DNA of 64,000 nt from NCBI GenBank assembly GCA_037447655.1, contig JBBHKE010002549.1, positions 1 to 64,000 of the forward strand, read 5' to 3'. Below, piece after piece: positions 43,901-52,025 of this stretch. A program made the translations under genes and the position numbers. Source of the DNA: Zygnema cylindricum. Taxonomy: Eukaryota; Streptophyta; Zygnematophyceae; Zygnematales; Zygnemataceae. Position 1 is the stretch's first letter. Every line of letters begins with the position of its first letter. The notes below the pieces were generated by a model. That model searched no databases. It was not told the origin of the DNA and saw only the letters and a list, made by a program, of their open reading frames with translations.

Positions 43901-46378
43901 GACTTTTCCCGGCAATTGTACTAAAGCCAGTGGATCCCAGTCCCTCAATGGTACCCACATTCGCTCAATCGTGGTAGGAACACCAAGAGCACGCATTTGC
44001 AAAATTACCGACTCCATACCCCCAACGTCTTGTAGAGTTGCCGCCAATTTTCGCAAATCGACAAAATAGTATTTTGAGTCAGCCTTTAATTTCACATACA
44101 TGGCAAGTTTGTCATGTCGCATGTGTACTTCCGCTATTAGGCGATTTTCCAAAGCGTCAATTGAAGCTTCTGAAGACATTTCCCAGCGCTTTTCCTTATT
44201 ATTAAGCCATGATTTTGCCATGATACGATCTCGTGCAGCGAGAATTTCTGCCTGTCACACATAAAGAACAAACTGTGTTATGCTTTATAATTCACATGGT
44301 CATTGTATCAGGGATACTTAAATGAGCATTGACGATTGACTTCCAAACACAAGAAATTTTGAGAAACAACCACAGAATTTCAGCCTTCGAATAAAAAACT
44401 GCATTATGTTTTATAAATCACATAGCGAGTGTCTTATGGACACTTAATGATCATCCTCAATTGACTCCCAAAACCATGAAGGTTTAAAAATCAACCAAGA
44501 AATTCACCCTCGGAAGAAAAACTGCTTTGAGTTCCATGAATCATATGGTGATTGTATTAGGGACATGTCATGACCATATACTTCCAAAACTAAAAACAAT
44601 TTAAAAACAACCGTGCAATTTCACTCTCGGTTCATATGCAATACACCTGTTCATCATATCATTAAAACTTGAACAAATTAATAACTCATAAATGTGTTGC
44701 TGCAACTCAACATAAGAGTAAGCATAAGAGTTGCAACAACAAGATCAAGACAAAAATAAAAACCCAAAGTGAACACAAACCTGCTTTTACTCAATATCGC
44801 CACAACAACAATTCTATCACAAAAAATAAAGTGCTCCCGACCCTGCTTTTACTGAACATAATAAAAAAAACTCAATAAAATCACAACAAAAATGTTTAAA
44901 CAGAAATCAAGTACTCAAACCTGCTTTTTAACGGCATATTCTCTCGCGAACTCTGGATTTGCCAAAAGACGTTTCTTCAGTTTCCGTCTCTCCAATTGAG
45001 CCCATTTAAGCCATCCGAGAGTCTTCTCAAGCTCAGCCTTGTCAATTAAGGCATCTTTTTCACCCGAATTTGACAGTCCCCAAACAGACACAACTGGCGC
45101 TCCTTCAGCCACTCTGGAAGCTGGTGTTCTTACCACCTGTGCTTTCTGATTAGGAGGCAATCCAGGAAGACCTTTAAAAGTTACGAGAACCTCCTCTTGG
45201 TCCTCTGGTAATTGTTGATGATCTGTCTTACTTTTGACCTGTTGTGTCTCAGGCAATGCTTTCAAACCAACCATTTTATCTTCTGTGCGATTAAAAATAG
45301 ATGCGACACTTTGATATTCGTTACTTGCATCAAGCTCCTCAGCCAAACTTTTTACTCTCAAAGCAAATGCCGCTTCAGAAGCTCTGTTTTCTGGACTTAG
45401 CTTCTGAAGAGCTTCCTCTAACTCCTTTCTTTTAGTAGCCACTTGTAATGGATACTCCTCAAAAGCCTTTGTTGCAGTGCTCTTTTCCAAAACCAGTATG
45501 TCATTTTGAACTTGTTTCAACTTTCTCCGTGCTTCTGCTTCAACGGCTTTCGCATGCTTTAACTTTCCGTCGAGTGTTTTCCTAACATCCCTCGGTTTTT
45601 CCGCCAATTTTGCTTCATCCAGTTCTGATTTTGCTACTCTTACTATCTCCCGATAGAATTCAACCTGGGCTGTGAGTTTCGCTAGCTCTTCCAGTAAAAA
45701 CTCATGTTTCTCCCTGACATTCTCAAAAAGATCCCGAGTTTTTTTGTTAACTTCTACCTGGCTTTCTAACAGTGATTTTTTAAGTTCCTCAAGAGTCGAT
45801 GTTGATTTCTCATTATTAATGAGCTGTTTATTTCTGGTATTGGAAAATTGAGAATCGACGGTGGACACAGCCACTGCTGCTGGTGGAGAAAATATGCCTA
45901 GATTTTTGCTACGTGGCACACCAGCATAAGCTATAGCAAACCCTAAGGCAAGACTTAGAGTTAATAAAGCTTTACCGCCAAGTTGAACAACTGTACTTCC
46001 AAATTGTGAGTCTGGACTGCCAGGTTGACTTTGTTTTTTTTCATATTCAATGATTATTTCTCTTTTATCCGATGGAATTTCAGACTCTTTACCGGGATCA
46101 AACTTGCGAGAGTCGTCTTGTCTGGTATTGCCGTCCCGTAAATTTGACGAGATACCGCAATTTCGGACATGTTTACAAGGCTTGGATATTCTAGAGCAAG
46201 AAGGGAAGGGTTTTAATGGTAAGAAATTACTTTGCTTGGTGAAATGGAAAGGATGTCTAGCCGAAGAGACTGTCAATACATTCGAGGAGTTAGAGTGAAG
46301 GTTTATGAGGATTCCGGATGGAAAAGATACGGCGGAGGAGGAAGCCGCCAATGAGGGGCAGAGAAGGCACGAGAGCAT
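31835..46378 (-). CDS. FTSHI5: FtsH-like inactive protease FTSHI5, chloroplast import-motor AAA-ATPase
   Basis: Known role: with Ycf2, other FTSHI proteins and FtsH12, FTSHI5 forms the inner-envelope ATPase motor for chloroplast protein import. Exons (minus): 46378-44921, 44251-43409, 42211-42080, 41558-41385, 40799-40678, 40235-40034, 39258-39130, 38336-38154, 37334-37215, 36343-36158, 35426-35352, 35152-35093, 33733-33626 and 32002 to 31922 or 31835; phases agree throughout. Total is about 1291-1319 residues, near the usual 1320. Seen: Ser-rich transit peptide, membrane segments at about 134-153 and 698-719, coiled coil (about 195-350), Walker A GPSGSGKT (about 817-824), VFMEEFD in place of Walker B, ALRRPGRMDR arginines, and YPHAVWAAG where active FtsH has HEXXH, so no protease. 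The last exon is uncertain: a good GTGAGT donor lies at 31921, otherwise a TAA at 31837. Confidence 0.93.
33480..33672. repeat. Tandem duplication covering the 3' end of FTSHI5 exon 13
   Basis: GTACAATACCTCCTCGCCTA and GTACAATACCTCCTCATCTA (33505 and 33618) each run on into a copy of the exon end: minus-strand reading VEHLLIYDAIDEE for the true exon and VEHILVYAVVGEE for the downstream copy, both followed by the same GTATTGTA donor. The extra copy is in-frame over this short stretch. Confidence 0.8.
33794..33994. mobile_element. MITE, TACACTGCCCAT family (intron 13/exon 13 boundary side of FTSHI5)
   Basis: Both ends are TACACTGCCCAT in inverted orientation, exact over 12 bases, then CACTATTATTG on one side and TCCCATTAAGAT on the other. 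Length 201 bp. It lies in the intron between FTSHI5 exons 12 and 13, about 60 bases upstream of the exon 13 acceptor. Confidence 0.85.
34650..34990. repeat. Degenerate CAGTCTGTACAGTG array in an FTSHI5 intron
   Basis: ACAGTGAGTGT, TTACAGTGGAG and GTACAGTCT-type phrases recur at irregular spacing; the right end has three near-perfect copies of GTGAGTGTACA. Intronic, no coding potential supported. Confidence 0.6.
35580..36157. repeat. Minisatellite filling FTSHI5 intron 10, starting at the splice donor
   Basis: On the coding (minus) strand, units of about 17-30 bases repeat GGAGTAAGGTTGAGGG. The array begins with the real donor (GCG then GTAAGGTTGAGGGAG at 36157) and continues for nearly 580 bases. 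The exact phrase GGAGTAAGGTTG occurs at least seven times. It yields spurious Leu/Pro/Ser-rich frames on the plus strand. Confidence 0.95.
36785..37195. repeat. MITE fragments and short repeats in FTSHI5 intron 9
   Basis: AGTGTTATTAACACTATTTA with AAAGAACCTGCAACCAAATT and AGCAATGGGCAGAGCACTCC is related to 54235-54325. The phrase GCACTCCTACCCRAATGKAA recurs at 36916, about 37055, 37090 and 37158, and AAAAGAACCTGCGACGGAAT recurs at 37008, so MITE ends and a local repeat are interleaved. Confidence 0.6.
37601..37953. mobile_element. hAT-type non-autonomous transposon in FTSHI5 intron 8
   Basis: Starts TAGTGTTGGGTATCG and ends CCCGACAACAC. The 8-bp sequence TAAAACAG lies on both sides (37593-37600 and 37954-37961). 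The interior has inverted ATATCGATT-type palindromes and five TTTTCCGTAC-like motifs at 37740-37820. 353 bp, no coding capacity. The left tip has TA beyond the symmetric GTGTTG, which overlaps the start of the right duplication. Confidence 0.85.
39495..40028. repeat. AGGAGGTAGG minisatellite in FTSHI5 intron 6
   Basis: Units AGGAGGTAGG, AGGAGGC and AGGAAGTAGG fill about 530 bases on the plus strand, including ten or so AGGAGGC units in a row at 39777-39840. On the coding strand this is a C/T tract starting some ten bases after the donor (40033). It creates a spurious 338-codon LPPTSYLLPP frame. The G-rich strand could form G-quadruplexes. Confidence 0.95.
42830..43010. mobile_element. Decayed MITE-like segment in FTSHI5 intron 2
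   Basis: TTAGCACTTATAACACTATT, TTAGTTAAGTGGCCCATAAT and TAATTTAGTGTAGTTAATAC resemble parts of 54045-54140 (TATGGGCCACTTAACTAACT) and 59600-59710. The right tip ATATAAGGTGTAG resembles a MITE end, but no clear duplication is seen. Confidence 0.4.
44265..44645. repeat. Three diverged copies of a unit of about 125 bp in FTSHI5 intron 1
   Basis: AAACTG-TTATG-TTTATAA-TCACAT-phrases recur at about 44270, 44396 and 44519, each followed by a GACTTCCAAA/ GACTCCCAAA phrase, an AAAAATCAACC-like phrase and CTCGGAAGAAAAACTG. An old tandem triplication. Confidence 0.75.
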
Positions 46379-47375
46379 GGCGAGCTCTCGGCCAGCCCTG
46401 CCAGCTGGCGCTCTCCAGCTCCACGTGGCACGAGAAGAGGATAGAGGAGAAACAGAAGGTCAAACAGAGAGGAAGGGTTTTTAAATGCGTCTCAACCCTC
46501 ATTAGTCGATTCACAGTCGATTACACCATTGTTTCGAGTCGACGAGTCCAGTTTGATATCGTAGTCATATCGGCAAAATCACGGTATTGAGCCATTGAGA
46601 CATTGAGTAAATATGCCAGTTCTAGATTCGAAAAAAAAAAATTCCATATCGGATGGTTTCCAGTTCTGTTCAGTATGTCGGTTACGGATTTTGAAGGTTA
46701 ATATCGTTAAATCATAAATATGACGTCAGCAATAGTGATTGTTCAGAAAAAGAAATAGCGTGGCAAACACACGGCGTTTTCATTGGCGAAGAATCGTATA
46801 CAGTTCCACGCCCAACCATTTCAGGGAGATTTAACGGTTTAGATCTATTTTCAGCATATTGTGTCCCCAGATCGACGGCGAATCAGTGACGTGGAAGCCA
46901 GCTCCGCAAGGAAAGCCAATGAAGATGCAGAATCGCCCTCAACGCGCCTCGTCAGCCTCGGCACGCCTGCTCCCTAGCCTTTGGAGCCTATCCGCACTGT
47001 CCTCCAAGGCAGCTTCGGGGACGCTATTGAGTACATTAGGGGACGATTGCCCGTCTTGGGGACAAATACCGCAACCTTCCGCAAAAAATACTGCCAGCCC
47101 TTGCAGATAAGACCGTACAAAACTCCAGATATTCGAGGATTTTATAATCTCTTTTGGAACTCTTCTACCGCCGCCTCCTATCTCGGTTTTCTTCTTCTTT
47201 GTTACTCTATCACATCACAGGCATCACCTCCCCTTAATAACGTTTCTTTTAACGAATCCTTCACAAACGTTGACATAATCACTTCTTTGCTGTATCTTTG
47301 GAAACTTTGAAGTTCGGAGTCACAGCTCCAACTCAGAAACAAGGAGTCGTATCTCCTTTCTGCTACAAGACTACT
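46379..47375. promoter_or_regulatory. Bidirectional spacer between FTSHI5 and YCF54 start codons
   Basis: The two genes face away from each other and their start codons are 997 bp apart. The part near FTSHI5 is a purine/GC-rich leader. CCACGTGGCA at 46420 (a G-box core CACGTG) and a TGACGTCA-type phrase at 46720 (ATGACGTCAGC) are visible, both being bZIP-type sites in plants. GTGACGTGGAAGCC occurs at 46886. Which site serves which gene cannot be told from sequence. Short frames here (46859-47310) show no domain. Confidence 0.5.
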
Positions 47376-49355
47376 ATGGCATCCTCTATGGCTCTTCTCA
47401 GGCAAGTGTCATCCACAGCAGCCCTATCATCTGTGTCTCTCCAGTCCTCAGCACGTCCAGTGGAAGGGCCATCCAGCTGTGCTTTTCCTTCATCCGGAAC
47501 TTCTGCAACAGTCTCAAGCCGTGTCGTACAGAAGGTGACCGTACGATCTTCTTCTTCACGCACTCGAGCCGTGGCATCAGCGAATGTTACGGAGGCATCC
47601 GCACCATCTTCATCTGCTAGCGAGCAGGTATTTTGCCTTTTTAGGTGTTTCGAATGATGTTTTAAATGATATTTTGGATGATGTACGCTTTTAATGATTC
47701 TTGCTGAATCCAATGTCTCCAGTAACTGCTATTCTTGAAGAATCTGCGTCATTGCTCTGAAGAATGGCTGCCTTTGACTATTGATTTTGGCTTAATGTTA
47801 ATCAAGAGTTTACTTGCTGACGCTATGCTCGCTTTTTGAACCTGTGTCTGTTTGGACAGAAGACAAAGTACTACTTTTTGGTAGCCAATGCCAAGTTCAT
47901 GCTTGATGACGAGGAGCATTTCCAGGAATTGATGAAGGAGCGCCTGCGTCACTTCGGTGATGTTGAACGTGAGCAGGATTTCTGGCTACTTTATGAGCCA
48001 GATTTCTTGGAAAACTATCCAGAGATTACTAAACGTCTGAGTCGACCAGCTGTGGCTCTTATTTCTACCGACAGTGCTTGGATAACGTAAGAGGTCTACC
48101 TATCTTTGTTTAACTTAACATCTGCATGGTCTTTAGCTGGATGTAATATGTTTTTGGTCTGGTTTTGTGATAGCTCTTCAAGCGAACTCCGAATGTGTGC
48201 TTGGGAGCTGCCGGTATTAATCTCAAATTCCAAGGAAAATTGTGTTATTGACGGGTTGTCCAAGATTAAAGTGCCTTTTTTTTACGTTTCTATGGTTGTG
48301 GACTTATGTGTTCTTCATGGAAAGCTGGGCATTTTGATGAATCGCACAAATAATTTCATGAATCGACAGGCAGCTGCGTTCAGCCGACTTGCTGAAGTTT
48401 GCAGTCATTTTTTTGATCATTATATATAAATGTTGTCGAAGGTAATAGGCCAATTTAATAGTCCAGTTGTGATTTTCTGGTAGTTTGACTCTTTCAGGCA
48501 GTTTTTCGGTTTTTCCAATATTATATGGTACCCTCTTTTGTTCAGTATTCATGTTCGCTTTGCAGTCAGGCATTGTTGCTTCCTGATTTGGAATTGTTTG
48601 CTCGTGGTTTATACATTAATTTTTTTACGGTCTTATTTGCGTTTTATGTAAGTGTTCACTGATTACTTTGTACTATCTCAGCTTAGGTATTTGGTCTTCA
48701 CAAGAAAATGGAGTAGTCTTCTCTTCAGTATTGGTGTTGCTTAACTTTCTATGCGTTTTGCTTCTTGAATTCTGAATTCTGCCTATTGTTTAATACATTG
48801 TCTTGTATGTTGTTGAAGCTGTTTGCCCCTCTTGATTTACATAACAGGAGGGCAGCAGAGCAATAAGAGATAACATGAAGAGTTTAATTTTGAAAGTAGG
48901 ATTTGCAAAAAAATGAAGGTTTTACTGGTTGATATAAAATATGCAGGTTGACAAATGAAAAGCGACTCTACCTGAACGTGCTTGTTTCAGAGGACTTTAG
49001 TTTAATGTCATTATGGCAAGGATATGAAGTATCAGTTGCAGTGGGATAGAGCTGTACTTGCTCAATTGTACAAAAGCACAATTTACAGCAAAAAGGCTCT
49101 GCAATTTGTTGACTTTTTATATTTTTGTTCATCAAGGTGAACTCCTGAAGATTCACTTTTCATTGCTCACGTTTTTGCAGGTTCATGAAGCTGCGTCTTG
49201 ACCGGGTTCTTAAGGGTGAAATTGAGTCCTCCAGTCCAGCAGAAGTTTTGACATCAAAACCTGTTGATGTAAAATTCGAGAAACCTGGACAGTGGGTAGC
49301 ACCATATCCTAAGTATGAGGGCCAATGGTGGACTCCTTTCCTTCCACCTCAGTAA
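47376..49355 (+). CDS. YCF54: YCF54, chloroplast factor of the Mg-protoporphyrin ester cyclase
   Basis: YCF54 supports the aerobic cyclase that closes ring E of chlorophyll. Exons 47376-47627, 47860-48086 and 49181-49355 join in frame (phases 0 and 2) to 217 residues. The ATG at 47376 starts a Ser/Ala-rich transit peptide of about 80 residues with MASSMALLRQVSS at the tip. The Ycf54 domain follows: KYYFLVANAKFMLDDEEHFQ, RLRHFGDVEREQDFWLLYEP, RLSRPAVALISTDSAWITFM, RLDRVLKGEIE and WVAPYPKYEGQWWTPFLPP to the stop. All conserved blocks are present and length is normal. It is encoded in the nucleus here, as in land plants, and shares an upstream spacer with FTSHI5. Confidence 0.96.
48087..49180 (+). 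other. YCF54 intron 2
   Basis: Donor GTAAGA at 48087 and acceptor TTTTTGCAG at 49180. T-rich, 1.1 kb. The frames at 48106-48429 are not supported as exons, since the flanking exons already join into a complete domain. Confidence 0.8.
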
Positions 49356-50284
49356 GTTAATATTTTATGTAATAGATTAAGGAGATGAGTATTCACTGTG
49401 AGTTTTGTACTATGGATCATGCACACCACAACTTATACGGAAGACAGTGTTGGTGATTTTTACAGGTTGCACCATTTAATCAATTAGGGCTTGAAACATT
49501 TGTATGCCTAGCATACCTGAAGGATTTTATTAAATGAGTATTGTAGAGCGTTTGCACAATTCACGGGAATTCGACTATTTAATCATAGAGTAGAGAAAGC
49601 ATGGCTTGGTATACACATTGTGTGTCAAGTTTTCTGTGATGTAGCCAAAATCACAGAGGGCATTGACCTGCTAAGCTGGCACTTCCACAATTTACTTCCC
49701 CTTTTTTTTTTGGTTATGTTCAACCTTGCCATGAGTGATGGATACTTGTGCAAATTTGTTCTATTGAATGGTGAATTGTATGTCGGATAGCTGAAGCATA
49801 ATTTTCTGGTTGTATAAGTTGTTGTGTATCACTTTTTGCACTTGCTGATTTTAGGTCATTCTTCCTTCACTTGGTGTTTCCCCTCATTTTAAGTTTGTAG
49901 GACTTAGGAAGAGATCATGAAGTGAAACCAGGTGTTTAGAAGACTGTTCACTACCATTAATGTGATTCAGAGTTCAACACGGCCTTGAATTGGTCCTCAG
50001 AACTGAAATATGAGGTCCAGCGATAGTAGTGTGACCTATGCTAAACGTTGTGAAGCTGAAAATCCCATGTAAGAATTAGTGTGACCTGTAGGAATGGTGT
50101 TAGACTGTTCACTGTCTAAGTGGTACAGTTTATGCTGTTCGGAATTTTTCTGAGTTTTGGTTAGAACTGCTTTGTACAATGAAATTATGAGGTCTTTCCC
50201 TTTTACTTGCACTCTGGGCAGGTAACCATGTTTTCATATCATCATTACTAGTACAGGTTTGTTTCATTTTTTATTATTCATATG

Positions 50285-50850
50285 GTCATTTTCTATCCTG
50301 AAGTGTGAGTTGGAACAAACATAATATTTCATTGCTATTGGTCAATAGTAGTGTCTTCAGCCACCGCCGGAGCTATAGCAGAGATCAGAAAATCCAGTTA
50401 TCTCCTTTTTTATGCTCTTTTCTTATGCTTTTAATTACTGAACACATGCTGTGATTTATCATTCCATTTTAGGTATTGTCTCCATGTAATATTTTTTTTA
50501 TATATGTGGTCATTTTTTACCTTGAAGCTTGAGTTGGGCCAAACATTATATATATCTCATTGCAATGGGTAATAATAGTGTCATCACCCATTGTTGGAGC
50601 AGACTCTTTTTTATAAGCTTCTTTACTGAGCATGTAAACTTTGATTTACTAACCTTGTTTATGTATCATCATTACTACTATATTGTCTCCATGGCAAGTT
50701 CTTTTATTTGTTGTCATTTTCTATTTTGATGTGTGAGTTGGAACAAACATAATATGTATCTTATTGCAACTGGTAATAATAGTGTCATCACCCAGAGTTG
50801 GAGCTATAGCAGTCCAGAGATGAGAGATCTAGTATCTTCTTTTTCATGCT
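50285..50850. repeat. Three diverged tandem copies, unit about 200-225 bp
   Basis: GTGAGTTGGAACAAACATAA recurs at 50305 and 50733, with a diverged middle copy GAGTTGGGCCAAACATTATA at 50531. Each is followed by TTGCAA-TGGTAATAATAGTG or a variant and GTTGGAGCTATAGCAG. Confidence 0.8.
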
Positions 50851-51189
50851 CTATTTTTCAGGTTTCTAACAACCGAATGTCTTGCAAGTCTGAAGGTGGT
50901 TTGTGGTTTCTTTTTCTCTTTTGTTGTTTGTTTTAAGGGTTTTCTTATTCAGTACATTCCAAAGCACATAACTGACCTTGTTGGAAGTTATGATGTCAAG
51001 ACAAGCTAGGATCTTGAATGATTGCTTTATTTGAAACTGTTTTTACGATGTCGCAAGGATGTTCACGGACACGGTACAAGTTAGGTGGTGCAGACATTTA
51101 GCAAGTGAAACGAGTGTGGAATGAAGGAAAAGCCCAGAGGCGGTGATATGAACAATGTCCAAAAGATTGTAGTAGCCCGATTGTTTTGT

Positions 51190-51290
51190 TTTAGTTTGGT
51201 TTATCCCTTGTCCAGTTTTCTTCTTTGTTTACTTTGTTCTCATGTACTCGGATTTTTTACCACTGCACTTGCATGAGGCAGCTAAGATTA
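51190..51290 (+). repeat. Dispersed repeat, reversed copy
   Basis: TTGTTCTCATGTACTCGGAT followed by TTTTTACCACTGCAC is the reverse of the GGTAAACCATCCGAGT core seen at 5098, 5600 and 26106. The long T/C-rich lead (GTTTTGTTTTAGTTTGG) fits the reversed purine tail of the other copies. Confidence 0.55.
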
Positions 51291-52025
51291 ACGTGATTGT
51301 GTTATATATCTGGGCAGTATGAAGTTATGATCTGAGATGAAAAAGATGAGGAAAACTGGAAGAACCTCAAACAAAAGAATAGAATAGAATATATCTTTAC
51401 TCCATTTTTTTGGGTTGATCTCCTCAAACGACATCAAAGTTTATACATCTTGTAAACGGTATTGACAAATTATAACTTCCAAACCTTCTACGAAGTCATC
51501 AAGCGAAGAATAAGAATGGACTAGTGGCTTTGCGTTGATATTGTGACTATGCGTAAAATTACAAGCATTATGCCATAAATAAAAGTTGACATTAATGTCC
51601 TGCGCACACAATCGTCAACTTTCTCTTCAGCAATTAGTAACAGGAGATTGTTTCAAACTATATTTGTACAAGAACTACAACAGGTAGCCAAGCTACACTT
51701 GAACAAGAACTGCACCAGAGCTTAACTATGCTTGAAAGTGAAATTGACAAAAGGAAAAAAGTATCTCAAGCAGCAAAACACTCATTCATACACGAGATCA
51801 GAAGGACAAAAGAGGGCACAGTCACAAATATCGGAAGAAAAATTAGCCTCATTAAAAAATACCACCCATACATTTGCAACTAGTGCTCTTACAAAAACAT
51901 GGCGAGCTGTTACCTTTTAACTACAAAGTCCTCCCATCATGTCATATCTCTCTACATTTTATCTTTTTAACAAACTCCTTTCACCGTCTCCTATCTTTCT
52001 TTTGCGTTTTTTTTTTCTCTTTTTT

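Larger units (their letters stand above)
49356..52025. other. Intergenic between the 3' ends of YCF54 and EFG1
   Basis: The two genes are tail to tail. No gene is supported. Contents: a threefold repeat at 50291-50850, a reversed copy of the dispersed repeat at about 51190-51285, and otherwise AT-rich sequence. Confidence 0.6.

Noticed and set aside
46859-47310. Two overlapping plus-strand frames upstream of YCF54
   Set aside because: They show no domain and end before the YCF54 ATG. They could at most be upstream ORFs of a leader, which I cannot show.
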